Shown piece by piece: positions 8,617 through 17,053 of a stretch of DNA of 64,000 bases (position 1 is its first letter; every line of letters starts with the position of its first letter). The translations under genes and the position numbers were made by a program. Source of the stretch: DAHUYF01 sp035553515. Its GTDB lineage: Bacteria; Pseudomonadota; Alphaproteobacteria; ATCC43930; CGMCC-115725. The notes under the pieces are model-generated. The model was not told the origin of the DNA and did no database searches. It saw only the letters and a list, made by a program, of their open reading frames with translations. The stretch spans positions 16,025 through 80,024 of the forward strand of contig DATNDG010000181.1 in the NCBI GenBank assembly GCA_035553515.1. Reading direction: 5' to 3'.

Positions 8617-8994
8617 ATGAGCACGGTCAAATACACCAGGGATCACGAATGGGTTCGCGTCGAGGACGACCTCGCGGTGGTCGGCATCACCGACTATGCG
8701 CAGACGCAGCTCGGTGACGTGGTCTATGTCGAGTTGCCCGAGGCCGGCCGCCGCATCGAACAGGGCAAGGAGGTGGCGGTGGTCGAATCGGTCAAGGCGG
8801 CGAGTGAGGTCTACGCGCCGATCTCCGGCGAGGTGGTGGCGGTCAACGCGGCATTGTCGGGCGAGCCGGGCAAGGTCAATGCCGATCCGATGGGCGGGGG
8901 CTGGTTCCTGAAACTGCGGATCGCCGATGCGAAGCAGCTCGAGGGGCTGATGGACGAGGCCGATTATGCCGCCTTCGTCGAGGGCCTGCACTGA
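8617..8994 (+). CDS. gcvH: Glycine cleavage system H protein
   Basis: A 125-residue lipoyl carrier that shuttles the aminomethyl group between P, T and L proteins. The lipoylated lysine is Lys60 in VVESVKAASEVYAP. The N-terminal YTRDHEWVRVE and ITDYAQTQLGDVVYVELPE are typical of GcvH. Its TGA overlaps the ATG of gcvPA (TGATG at 8992-8996). Confidence 0.98.
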   Translation: MSTVKYTRDHEWVRVEDDLAVVGITDYAQTQLGDVVYVELPEAGRRIEQGKEVAVVESVKAASEVYAPISGEVVAVNAALSGEPGKVNADPMGGGWFLKLRIADAKQLEGLMDEADYAAFVEGLH

Positions 8995-10349
8995 TGCGCT
9001 ATCTTCCGCTGACCGATGCCGATCGCAGCGCGATGCTCGGTGTGATCGGCGCTGCAAGCGTCGATGATCTGTTCCGGGATGTGCCGCGCTCGGTGTGGCT
9101 CGATGAGCCGCCGGCGCTGCCGCGGGCGATGGGCGAGATCGAGGTTGAGCGCGCGCTGATGCGGCTTGCGGCGAAGAACGTGCCGGCATCCGCAGTGCCG
9201 AGCTTCCTCGGTTGCGGCGTTTACCGCCATCATGTTCCGGCGGCGGTCGACCATCTGATCCAGCGCGGTGAGTTCTTGACCTCCTATACGCCCTATCAGC
9301 CGGAGGTGTCGCAGGGCACGCTGCAATCGATGTTCGAGTTCCAGACCCAGGTGGCGCTCATTACCGCCATGGATGTCGCCAACGCCTCGATGTATGACGG
9401 CGCCACCTCTTGTGCCGAAGCGGTGATGATGGCCAATCGCCTGACGCGTCGGCGCAAGGCGATTCTCGCTGGCGACCTGCATCCGCATTATCGCGAGGCC
9501 GCGGCCACCTACGCCCGCTTCGGCGATTTTTCCGTGGTGACGCGGCCGGCCGGTCCTGCGGGCGAGAACGACCTTGCTGCGCTTGCCTCGAAGATCGACG
9601 GCGAGACCTCCTGCGTTGTCGTGCAGAACCCGGGTTCGTTCGGCGATGTGCGCGACCTGTCGCTGCTGGCCGAGGCCTGCCATCGCGCGGGCGCGCTGCT
9701 CGTGGTCGTCGTGGCCGAGGCAGTGTCGCTCGGCTTGGTGAAGCCGCCCGGCGAGATGGGCGCCGACATCGTCGCTGCCGAAGGCCAGTCGTTGGGTAAT
9801 GCGCCGGGCTTCGGCGGCCCGCATCTCGGCCTATTCGCCGTGCGCGAGAAATTCGTGCGCCAGATGCCGGGACGGGTCGTTGGCGAGACGCGTGACGTCG
9901 AGGGACGGCGCGGCTTCGTGCTGACGCTCTCGACCCGCGAGCAGCATATCCGCCGAGAGAAGGCGACCAGCAACATTTGCACCAATTCCGGTCTCTGCGC
10001 GCTCGCCTTCACCATTCACATGGCGCTGCTGGGCGAAGCCGGGTTCACCCGGCTGGCGGAGCTCAACCACGCGCGCGCCGCATTGCTGGCCGACCGGCTG
10101 GCGGCGCTGCCGCGGCTACGCGTGCTGACCCGGTGCTTCTTCAACGAACTCACCGTGCGCCTGCCGGTCCCGGCGGCGCCGGTGGTGGACATGCTGGCCG
10201 CGCGCGGCGTGCTGGCAGGCGTGCCGGCGAGCCGGCTCTGGCCGGAGCGCGCCGATCTCGCCGATCTACTGATCCTTGCCGCCACCGAGCTGAATACCGA
10301 GGACGACATCGCCACTCTGACGGCGGGATTGCGCGAGGTGCTGTCATGA
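8994..10349 (+). CDS. gcvPA: Glycine dehydrogenase (decarboxylating) subunit 1
   Basis: A 451-residue alpha subunit of the split P protein, which decarboxylates glycine with PLP and loads the aminomethyl group on GcvH. It shows RYLPLTDADR at the start, FLGCGVYRHHVPAAVDHL, YTPYQPEVSQGTLQ, YDGATSCAEA, and REQHIRREKATSNICTN, all hallmarks of the gcvPA half. This half does not carry the PLP lysine. It overlaps gcvH by 1 bp and gcvPB by 4 bp (ATGA), giving tight coupling of the two halves. Confidence 0.97.
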   Translation: MRYLPLTDADRSAMLGVIGAASVDDLFRDVPRSVWLDEPPALPRAMGEIEVERALMRLAAKNVPASAVPSFLGCGVYRHHVPAAVDHLIQRGEFLTSYTPYQPEVSQGTLQSMFEFQTQVALITAMDVANASMYDGATSCAEAVMMANRLTRRRKAILAGDLHPHYREAAATYARFGDFSVVTRPAGPAGENDLAALASKIDGETSCVVVQNPGSFGDVRDLSLLAEACHRAGALLVVVVAEAVSLGLVKPPGEMGADIVAAEGQSLGNAPGFGGPHLGLFAVREKFVRQMPGRVVGETRDVEGRRGFVLTLSTREQHIRREKATSNICTNSGLCALAFTIHMALLGEAGFTRLAELNHARAALLADRLAALPRLRVLTRCFFNELTVRLPVPAAPVVDMLAARGVLAGVPASRLWPERADLADLLILAATELNTEDDIATLTAGLREVLS

Positions 10350-11899
10350 GCGGGTGGAGTCGGGCGCTGAGCGGCTTTGCGCGGAGCGACGCCACCGCAG
10401 CGACGATCAGCGGCAATCACGGGCTGCAGCTCGAGGACCCGCTGCTCTTCGAGCAAGATGCCCCCGGGCGCTGCGGCGTCGATCTGCCGGAGCCGCCGTC
10501 GGGCGATCGCCTGGGCGGGCTCCGACGTCGCGGCCCCATCGGCCTGCCGGGGCTGAGCGAGCCGCAGGTGGTGCGCCACTTCATGCGCGCGTCGCAGAAA
10601 AATTATGGCATCGACATGGGTCTCTATCCGCTCGGCTCCTGCACGATGAAGCATAATCCGCGGCTCAACGAGAAGCTGGCGCGGCTGCCGGGCTTCGCCG
10701 ATCTCCATCCGCTGCAGCCGGAAGCGACGGTGCAGGGCGCGCTCGAGCTCATCGACACGCTGGCGCGGTGGCTGAAGGAGCTCACGGGCATGCCGGCCGT
10801 GGCGATGAGCCCGGCCGCCGGCGCGCATGGCGAGCTCTGCGGCATGATGTGCATCCGCGCGGCGATCGAGGCTCGGGGCGAGCGGCGGCAGCGCGTGCTG
10901 GTGCCCGAATCGGCCCACGGCACCAATCCCGCGACCGCGGCCGCCTGCGGCTATGCCGTCGATGCGATCCCGGCCAATGCGCGCGGCCGCGTCGATCTCG
11001 CCGCGCTCAAGGCGAAGCTCGGCGAGGACGTGGCCGCCATCATGCTGACCAACCCCAACACATGCGGCTTGTTCGAGGACGAGATCCTCGCCATCGCCGA
11101 GGCGGTGCACGGTGCTGGGGCCTTTTTCTATTGCGATGGCGCCAATTTCAACGCGCTGGTCGGGCGGGTGAGGCCGGGCGACCTCGGCGTCGATTGCATG
11201 CACCTCAACCTGCACAAGACCTTCTCGACGCCGCATGGCGGCGGCGGGCCCGGCTCCGGCCCGGTCGTGCTGGCGGCGAGCCTCGCCCGGTTCGCGCCGC
11301 TGCCCTGGATCGCGCATGAGGGCGCGGGCTTCCGGCTGGTCGAGCAGGCGGCTGGGCCGGCGGCCGAAACCATTGGCCGGATCAAGGGCAATCACGGCCA
11401 GATGGGCATGTTCGTGCGCGCACTCGCCTACATCGTGAGCCATGGCACGGATGGGCTGCGCCAGCTCTCGGGCGATGCCGTGCTGAACGCCAACTATCTG
11501 CTCGCCCGACTCGGCGACCTCCTTACGCCCTCCTATGCCGGCCCTTGCATGCACGAAGTCCTGTTCGACGACCGCTTCCTGCACGACACCGGCGTCACCA
11601 CGCTCGATTTTGCCAAGGCGCTGGTCGATGAGGGCTTCCATCCCATGACCATGTACTTCCCGCTGGTCGTCCATGGGGCGCTGCTGATGGAGCCGACGGA
11701 GAGCGAGAGCAAGGCGTCGCTTGACCGCTTCGTCAGCGTCGTGCGCGGCCTCGCCGAGCGCGCCAAGGCGGGCGACGCCGCGGAATTCCACGCCGCGCCC
11801 CGCTTCACCCCGCGCCGACGCCTCGACGAGACTGCCGCGGCGCGCAAGCCCGTGCTGCGCTGGCGCAGGCCGGCGCCGGAAAGCCAGGCGGCGGAATAG
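10346..11899 (+). CDS. gcvPB: Glycine dehydrogenase (decarboxylating) subunit 2
   Basis: A 517-residue beta subunit of the split P protein. The PLP-binding lysine is Lys291 in HLNLHKTFSTPHGGGGPGSGP. Other marks are YGIDMGLYPLGSCTMKHNPR (about 87-106), SPAAGAHGEL, PESAHGTNPATA, LTNPNTCGLFE and EPTESESK near the C terminus. Start ATG 10346 overlaps the gcvPA stop. Last gene of the glycine-cleavage operon; the lipoamide dehydrogenase (L protein) is not in the window. Confidence 0.97.
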   Translation: MSGWSRALSGFARSDATAATISGNHGLQLEDPLLFEQDAPGRCGVDLPEPPSGDRLGGLRRRGPIGLPGLSEPQVVRHFMRASQKNYGIDMGLYPLGSCTMKHNPRLNEKLARLPGFADLHPLQPEATVQGALELIDTLARWLKELTGMPAVAMSPAAGAHGELCGMMCIRAAIEARGERRQRVLVPESAHGTNPATAAACGYAVDAIPANARGRVDLAALKAKLGEDVAAIMLTNPNTCGLFEDEILAIAEAVHGAGAFFYCDGANFNALVGRVRPGDLGVDCMHLNLHKTFSTPHGGGGPGSGPVVLAASLARFAPLPWIAHEGAGFRLVEQAAGPAAETIGRIKGNHGQMGMFVRALAYIVSHGTDGLRQLSGDAVLNANYLLARLGDLLTPSYAGPCMHEVLFDDRFLHDTGVTTLDFAKALVDEGFHPMTMYFPLVVHGALLMEPTESESKASLDRFVSVVRGLAERAKAGDAAEFHAAPRFTPRRRLDETAAARKPVLRWRRPAPESQAAE

Positions 11900-11974
11900 G
11901 CGGGAAGAGCGACAGGGCCTGGTGGCCCCACCGCTCAACGTATATGGCAAATTTAGGGCAAAGGCCGCGGCGTC

Positions 11975-12151
11975 TCAGGAGCGGGTGGCCGTCGCAGGCT
12001 TCGGTTCTGTACCGGCGATCCGCTGCTGCGCCTCGCTGAGCAGTTCGCGCAGCGCCCCCGGATCGACCCGATCGCTCGCCATCAGCGCCCGAGTCAGCGG
12101 ATCGTCGAGCATCTGGGAGAGCGGCGGCTCGCAATGCAGAAAATGTCCCAT
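11975..12151 (-). CDS. Small conserved-looking protein, 58 residues
   Basis: A short frame from ATG 12151 with a good GAGAGGAGAT ribosome-binding site 9 bp upstream. It encodes MGHFLHCEPPLSQMLDDPLT followed by RALMASDRVDP and a helical ALRELLSEAQQRI segment, then a threonine/lysine tail. It is soluble with no signal peptide. I do not recognise a function. A TATAGT-like hexamer (minus strand, about 12183-12188) lies 30 bp upstream. It is convergent with gcvPB and divergent from the potassium channel gene. Confidence 0.6.
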   Translation of the reverse strand: MGHFLHCEPPLSQMLDDPLTRALMASDRVDPGALRELLSEAQQRIAGTEPKPATATRS

Positions 12152-12334
12152 GATCCGATCTCCTCTCGCTCCCCTTGCAAGACTATACGGGCGATCGCGG
12201 CGGTTTATTCCCGCCGCAGCCCCGGTTTTTCGCGGCCGGGCAGTGACGAAAGGGGCGGCGCTGCGCCGGGGGCGGCAATTGGCTAGCATTGCGGGACCGG
12301 GGGGCGCGGCAGACGGAGGGGACGGTCGCAGGAC

Positions 12335-13240
12335 ATGGCGCGCAAGGCGAGGCGCAAGAGCGGCAGGGATGATCTGCGGCGCAGCTTTCCGGCCGAGGGG
12401 CGCGCCGCTCCCCGGGTGCGGCGGCTGCGCGATCCCGGATTCGATGGTCTCGATCTCTACCACACCCTGCTGACCATCGGCTGGAGCGGCTTCTTCGCTG
12501 CGCTGGCGCTCGCCTATGGACTCTTCAATCTCGCCTTTGCGCTGCTCTATCTAGAGACGGGCGGCATCGCCAATGCGCGGCCGGGCGCCTTTGCCGACGC
12601 GTTCTTCTTCAGCGTCCAGACCATGGCGACCATCGGCTATGGCCAGATGTACCCGCAGTCGCTGGTGACCAATCTCCTGGTCACCATCGAAGTGCTGATC
12701 GGTCTGACCGGGCTCGCGCTCGCAACCGGCATGGTGTTTGCGCGCTTCTCGCGGCCGACCGCCCGGGTGATGTTCAGCGCCACCGCCGTCGTCACGCCCC
12801 ATGACGGCGTGCCGACGCTGATGCTGCGCGCCGCCAATCAGCGGCGCAACCAGATCCTCGAGGCGCAAGTCACGGTGTCGCTGCTGCACGACGAGCGGAG
12901 CCGCGAAGGAGTCTCGATGCGGCGCTTCGCGGATCTGCCGCTGCTGCGTGCCCGCACGCCGATGTTTTCGCTCACCTGGACGATCATGCATCGCATCGAT
13001 GAGAAAAGCCCGCTCCATGGCGCCACGCCGGCTTCGCTGGCGGCGCAAGGAGCGGAGATCGTCGTGGCGCTGATCGGTCTCGACGGCACTTTCTCGCAGA
13101 CTGTCAATGCTCGTCATTCCTACCTAGCGGAGGAGATCGTCTGGAACCGGCGCTTCGCGGACATTGTCGAAGTTGCCGAGGATGGCATGCGCATCGTCGA
13201 TTACCGGCGCTTTCACGATCTGGCCGCGGAGGGGGAGTAA
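12335..13240 (+). CDS. KirBac-type inward-rectifier potassium channel
   Basis: A 301-residue channel subunit, expected to form tetramers in the inner membrane. The order is: charged cytoplasmic N terminus (1-37), slide helix (DGLDLYHTLL, about 38-46), TM1 (about 48-73), pore loop with the selectivity filter TIGYG (99-103), TM2 (about 110-137), then a cytoplasmic immunoglobulin-like domain (138-301) starting with the Kir-type ARFSRPTARVMFS. The length and the QTMATIGYGQMYP sequence fit KirBac. ATG 12335 follows GGAGGGGACGG. No dedicated potassium pump genes are nearby. Confidence 0.92.
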   Translation: MARKARRKSGRDDLRRSFPAEGRAAPRVRRLRDPGFDGLDLYHTLLTIGWSGFFAALALAYGLFNLAFALLYLETGGIANARPGAFADAFFFSVQTMATIGYGQMYPQSLVTNLLVTIEVLIGLTGLALATGMVFARFSRPTARVMFSATAVVTPHDGVPTLMLRAANQRRNQILEAQVTVSLLHDERSREGVSMRRFADLPLLRARTPMFSLTWTIMHRIDEKSPLHGATPASLAAQGAEIVVALIGLDGTFSQTVNARHSYLAEEIVWNRRFADIVEVAEDGMRIVDYRRFHDLAAEGE

Positions 13241-13277
13241 GCATCGCTGGCGGGCGTTGACCGGGAAAGGAGGCCCC

Positions 13278-13463
13278 ATGCCCCGCAGCCTCGACCAGAA
13301 GAACCGCCGCGCCCGGCAGCTCAATCCGAAGAGATCGGGCGTCCGGACCGGCAATCCCCAGCTCAAATCGCACGATGCGGACGAGGTTCACTCCTCGCCC
13401 CGGCAGCGCCCGCCGCGGCGGCGCGGCAAGGTCAGCGTCAAGCGCGGCGAGCGCGGGGCCTGA
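13278..13463 (+). CDS. Small basic protein, 61 residues, unknown function
   Basis: This frame starts at ATG 13278, 5 nt after a perfect AAAGGAGG Shine-Dalgarno, and lies 37 bp downstream of the channel gene on the same strand. The product is very basic and likely disordered: MPRSLDQKNRRARQLNPK, then RSGVRTGNPQLK, and an RQRPPRRRGKVSVKRGERG tail. The composition suggests nucleic acid or ribosome binding, which is inference only. It could be co-transcribed with the channel. The main support is the ribosome-binding site. Confidence 0.5.
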   Translation: MPRSLDQKNRRARQLNPKRSGVRTGNPQLKSHDADEVHSSPRQRPPRRRGKVSVKRGERGA

Positions 13464-13556
13464 GCGTCGCGATTGACCCGATCAGGGCGTTTCCGGTGAT
13501 CACCCTGCCGCAAATGGCGCCGGTCTTGGTGCGGCTGGAGCGGCTCCGCGCCGCGC

Positions 13557-14072
13557 TCAGGAGTCGTAGCTCACCACCGAGTTGAACGGCACGTCGATGC
13601 GTTTGCGGCCCTCGAGGAAGGCGAGTTCGATGATGCAGGCCGCCGCCAGCACGTCGCCGCCGACGCTCCGGCACAACCGTATGGCCGCGGCCAGCGTGCC
13701 CCCCGTCGCCAGGAGATCGTCGAGCACGATCACCCGCTGGCCGGGCTTTATCGCATCCGCCTGGATCTCGATGGTGTCGCTGCCGTATTCGAGATCGTAG
13801 GTGTAAGGGATGGTGGTGCCCGGCAGCTTGCCCTTCTTCCTCACCATGACGAAGCCGCAGCCGAGGCTGTAGGCAAGGGGTGCCGAGACCAGAAAACCCC
13901 GCGACTCGATACCCACCAGCAGCTCGGGCCGATAAGGTCGGAGCACCCGGTCGAGCTGCTGGACGGTGGCTTGCCAGGCCGGCGCGTGCGCGAGCAGGGT
14001 CGAAATGTCATAGAAGAGAATCCCGGGCTTGGGAAAGTCGGGAATTCCGCGGATATGCCGCTTGATGTCCAT
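13557..14072 (-). CDS. apt: Adenine phosphoribosyltransferase
   Basis: A 171-residue purine salvage enzyme making AMP from adenine and PRPP. It shows IRGIPDFPKPGILFYDI at residues 8-24, GIESRGFLVSAPLAY (54-68), RKKGKLPG (79-85) and the PRPP-binding loop VIVLDDLLATGGT (114-126). ATG 14072 has GGAG 6 nt upstream, which favours it over a TTG four codons earlier (14084). Monocistronic on the minus strand, divergent from mlaE. Confidence 0.97.
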   Translation of the reverse strand: MDIKRHIRGIPDFPKPGILFYDISTLLAHAPAWQATVQQLDRVLRPYRPELLVGIESRGFLVSAPLAYSLGCGFVMVRKKGKLPGTTIPYTYDLEYGSDTIEIQADAIKPGQRVIVLDDLLATGGTLAAAIRLCRSVGGDVLAAACIIELAFLEGRKRIDVPFNSVVSYDS

Positions 14073-14177
14073 GCCTTGCTCCAAAAGGGGCCGCGCGCCG
14101 GGCTACTTTAGCGAAAGTCGGTCGGGCCGAAAGCTCCATTTCGCTGAGCTGCCGGCGAACGTGTAGACTGCCGCGCC

Positions 14178-15323
14178 ATGAGTTCCGGCGAAGCCCGTTT
14201 CGACCTCCACGCCGAAGGTGACGCCCTTGTGCTGCAAGCGGCGGGGAGCTGGCTTGTTGCCAGCGCCGCGGCGCTCGACCGGGCGCTCGACCGGCTGGGT
14301 GGCGTGGCACCGGGCAAGCGGCTGCGCATCGATCTCGCCGGGCTGGAGAAGCTCGACACGGTCGGCGCTTGGCTGCTGCTGCGCACCAGGAACGCGCTCG
14401 AGGCGCAGGGCGTGGTCGCCAGCATAGAGAACGTCGCGCCGGATTTCGTGCCGTTGCTCGAACAGGTGGCCAAGGGAGAGCCGCCGGAGCTCCCGTCGGC
14501 GGCGCCCGAGGGCTTTGGTGCGCAGATCGCCGGCATGCTCGCTCGAATTGGCGAGCGCACGGTCGAGGCGATGCTGGAGGTGCGCGAGCTGGTCGGGTTT
14601 TTCGGCCTGGTCACGGTCACGCTGCTGCGCACGCTCCGGCGCCCGGGGCGGCTGCGCGGCGTGTCGCTCGTGACCCAGATGGAGCGGAGCGGCATCGGCG
14701 CTCTGCCGATCGTGGGCCTGCTCTCCTTCCTGATCGGGATCGTCATCGCCTATCAGGGCGCGGGCCAGCTCCGCCGCTTCGGCGCCGAGATCTTTACCGT
14801 CAACCTGCTCGGCGTCGGCATTCTGCGCGAACTCGGCGTGCTGCTGACGGCGATTATCGTCGCTGGACGCTCCGGCAGCGCCTTTACCGCCGAGATCGGC
14901 GCCATGGAGGTGAACGAGGAGCTCGACGCCATGCGCACACTCGGGCTGGATCCGATCGAGGTGCTGGTGCTGCCACGGCTCTTCGGCCTTATCATCACGC
15001 TGCCGCTGCTCGCGGCCTACGCCGACTTCACGGCGCTGGTCGGGGGTGCGCTGATGTCCTGGACCGCGCTTGGCATCCCGCCGCCGCTGTTCTTGCGTCA
15101 GCTTCACTTCGCGGTCGGCGAATGGACCTTCTGGGTCGGTATCTTGAAGGCGCCGTTCTTCGCTGCCACGATTGCCCTTGTCGGCTGCCGCGCGGGCTTC
15201 CAGGTGTCGCGCAGCGCCGAGAGCGTCGGTCGTCTCACCACACTTTCCGTGGTCCGTTCGATCTTTCTGGTAATCATCATCGATGCCGCCTTCTCCATCC
15301 TCTACGCCCGCCTCGGCATCTGA
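14178..15323 (+). CDS. mlaE: Mla-type ABC transporter permease with N-terminal STAS domain
   Basis: A 381-residue permease of an MCE phospholipid transporter. Residues 1 to about 105 form a STAS-like domain (LRIDLAGLEKLDTVGAWLLL), which in E. coli is a separate protein, MlaB. The rest is the MlaE permease: GLVTVTLLRTL, then TQMERSGIGALPIV, FLIGIVIAYQGA, LRELGVLLTAIIVAGRSGSAF and ELDAMRTLGLDPIEVLVLPR, with five or six hydrophobic segments. The 3' end overlaps mlaF by 41 bp if mlaF starts at 15283. Confidence 0.94.
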   Translation: MSSGEARFDLHAEGDALVLQAAGSWLVASAAALDRALDRLGGVAPGKRLRIDLAGLEKLDTVGAWLLLRTRNALEAQGVVASIENVAPDFVPLLEQVAKGEPPELPSAAPEGFGAQIAGMLARIGERTVEAMLEVRELVGFFGLVTVTLLRTLRRPGRLRGVSLVTQMERSGIGALPIVGLLSFLIGIVIAYQGAGQLRRFGAEIFTVNLLGVGILRELGVLLTAIIVAGRSGSAFTAEIGAMEVNEELDAMRTLGLDPIEVLVLPRLFGLIITLPLLAAYADFTALVGGALMSWTALGIPPPLFLRQLHFAVGEWTFWVGILKAPFFAATIALVGCRAGFQVSRSAESVGRLTTLSVVRSIFLVIIIDAAFSILYARLGI

Positions 15324-16098
15324 GCGGCCGGTGGTCCGCGTGCGCGGTCTGACGACGCGCGTCGGCGGCCGGGTGCTCCATGACAAGCTGGACCTCGATG
15401 TCAGACGGGGCGAGGTGCTCGGCGTGGTCGGCGGTTCCGGCAGCGGGAAGTCGGTGTTGCTGCGCACGGTGATCGGGCTGCTGCGGCCGGAGGCAGGATC
15501 GATCGAGGTGCTCGGCCGCGACATGCTCGATCTCGGTGAGGAGGAGCGTCTGACGCTCGATGCACGCTGGGGCGTGCTCTTCCAGGACGGGGCGCTGTTC
15601 AGCTCGCTCGACGTGGCGCAGAACGTCGCCGTGCCGCTGCGCGAGCAGCTCGCGCTCACATCCCCCCTCCTCGAAGAGATCATCCGGCTGAAGCTCGCGT
15701 TGGTCGGGCTACCCAGCGACGCCTGCGCCAAATACCCGGCCGAGCTCTCGGGCGGTATGCGCAAGCGCGCTGGGCTCGCCCGCGCTCTCGCCCTCGACCC
15801 CGAGCTGCTCTTCCTCGACGAGCCGACCGCAGGCCTCGACCCTATCGCCGCCGGCGCCTTCGACACGCTTATTCGCGATCTCCGTCTCAGCCTCGGGCTC
15901 ACCGTCTTCATGGTGACGCACGATCTCGACAGCCTGATCGCGATCTGCGACCGGATCGCGGTGCTGGTCGACAAGCGGCTTATTATCGGCACAATGGCCG
16001 AGCTCCTGGACAACCCTCACCCCTGGATCCAGGCCTATTTCCGGGGTCCGCGCGGACGCGCGGCGTTGGCCGGCATGGACGGGCAGGCGGTCGGATAG
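15283..16098 (+). CDS. mlaF: Mla-type ABC transporter ATP-binding protein
   Basis: A 271-residue ATPase energising the MCE transporter. Walker A GGSGSGKS (50-57), Q-loop LFQDGALFSSL (99-109), signature LSGGM (155-159), Walker B LLFLDEPTAGLDP (175-187) and H-loop VTHD are all present. The FQDGALFSSLDV sequence is typical of MlaF/TTG2A proteins. The assigned ATG 15283 overlaps mlaE by 41 bp. GTG 15331, right after the mlaE stop and just before the RVRGLTTRVGG domain start, is a reasonable alternative. Confidence 0.95.
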   Translation: MPPSPSSTPASASERPVVRVRGLTTRVGGRVLHDKLDLDVRRGEVLGVVGGSGSGKSVLLRTVIGLLRPEAGSIEVLGRDMLDLGEEERLTLDARWGVLFQDGALFSSLDVAQNVAVPLREQLALTSPLLEEIIRLKLALVGLPSDACAKYPAELSGGMRKRAGLARALALDPELLFLDEPTAGLDPIAAGAFDTLIRDLRLSLGLTVFMVTHDLDSLIAICDRIAVLVDKRLIIGTMAELLDNPHPWIQAYFRGPRGRAALAGMDGQAVG

Positions 16099-16099
16099 G

Positions 16100-17053
16100 A
16101 TGGAAACGCGCGCGAATTACGTCGCCGTCGGCGCCTTTGTGCTGATCATGCTCGTCGGAATCCTGATCGCGGCGCTGTGGATCGCGCGCATCGAATTCGG
16201 CCGCGAGCACAGCTTCTACGACATCTATTTCAGCGGCTCCGTCACCGGCCTCGCACGCGGTTCCGAGGTCCGTTACAACGGCATCCGCGTCGGGCGCGTC
16301 GAGGAGATCCGCATCGACCCGCAAAATCTGCAGCGCGTGCGGGTCACGGTCGAGCTGGAGCAGCCGGCTCTGATCAAATCGGACGCCGTCGCCTCGCTCG
16401 AGGTGCAGGGATTGACCGGCGCCGCATATATCGAGATCAGCGGCGGCAGCCAGAGCTCTCCGCTGCTCGCCGCTCAGGCCGGTCAGCGCTACCCGGTCAT
16501 CGCCTCCCGTCCCTCGGGGCTGCAGCGGGTCTTCGCTAGCGCGCCCGAGCTGCTGGCGCGGCTCGCCGAGGTGGCTGACAAGCTGTCGGATGTTCTCGAC
16601 GAGCGCAATCGCGCGGCGATCGCCGAGACGCTCGATAATATCAGACGCGTGACCGCCGTTGCGGCAGCGCGCTCCGGCGATCTCGACGGTGCGATCGGCG
16701 ATACCGCCGCGGCCATGCGCGACCTGCGCAACATGCTCGCAACGGCCAACGACACCTTGCAGCAGATGCACACGCTGATGGGCGACCAGGGGGAGGGGGG
16801 CCATGCGCTCAAGAACATCGACGAGGCGGCGCTCAAGCTCAACAAGCTCGCCACCGATCTCGATGCCGTGGTACAGGAGACCCGGCCGCCCTTGCGCGAT
16901 TTCAGTCAGCATGGCCTCAACCAGCTGAGTCAGCTCCTGGTGGATGCGCGTAGGCTCGTGGGCCAGCTGACCCGGCTCAGCGACGAGATCGAGCGCAATC
17001 CCTCCCGCTTTCTGTTCGGCGGCAACCGCCGCGAGGGCTATCAGCCGAAATGA
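16100..17053 (+). CDS. mlaD: MlaD family MCE protein
   Basis: A 317-residue inner-membrane-anchored protein with a single N-terminal helix (about 9-30) and one MCE domain (about 36-115) in the periplasm. Marks are NYVAVGAFVL, FSGSVTGLARGSEVRYNGIRVGRV and QGLTGAAYIEI. The long C-terminal part (about 150-300) is rich in heptad-like leucines and likely forms a helical bundle. MCE proteins hexamerise and pass phospholipid through a central pore. It lies between mlaF (1-bp gap) and the auxiliary lipoprotein (4-bp overlap). Confidence 0.95.
   Translation: METRANYVAVGAFVLIMLVGILIAALWIARIEFGREHSFYDIYFSGSVTGLARGSEVRYNGIRVGRVEEIRIDPQNLQRVRVTVELEQPALIKSDAVASLEVQGLTGAAYIEISGGSQSSPLLAAQAGQRYPVIASRPSGLQRVFASAPELLARLAEVADKLSDVLDERNRAAIAETLDNIRRVTAVAAARSGDLDGAIGDTAAAMRDLRNMLATANDTLQQMHTLMGDQGEGGHALKNIDEAALKLNKLATDLDAVVQETRPPLRDFSQHGLNQLSQLLVDARRLVGQLTRLSDEIERNPSRFLFGGNRREGYQPK

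Noticed and set aside
10016..11950. 644-codon open frame on the minus strand over gcvPB
   Set aside because: It lies across a verified gene on the other strand, has no recognisable domain and is arginine/histidine-rich, a typical GC-rich shadow.
12197..12217. 7-bp hairpin GCGGCGG/CCGCCGC between the 58-residue gene and the channel
   Set aside because: Short, no T-tract, and in a divergent promoter region; not supported as a terminator or a regulatory stem.
14103..16013. 636-codon minus-strand frame over mlaE/mlaF
   Set aside because: Covers two clear Mla genes and shows Ser/Arg-rich composition with no motif; a shadow of codon bias.
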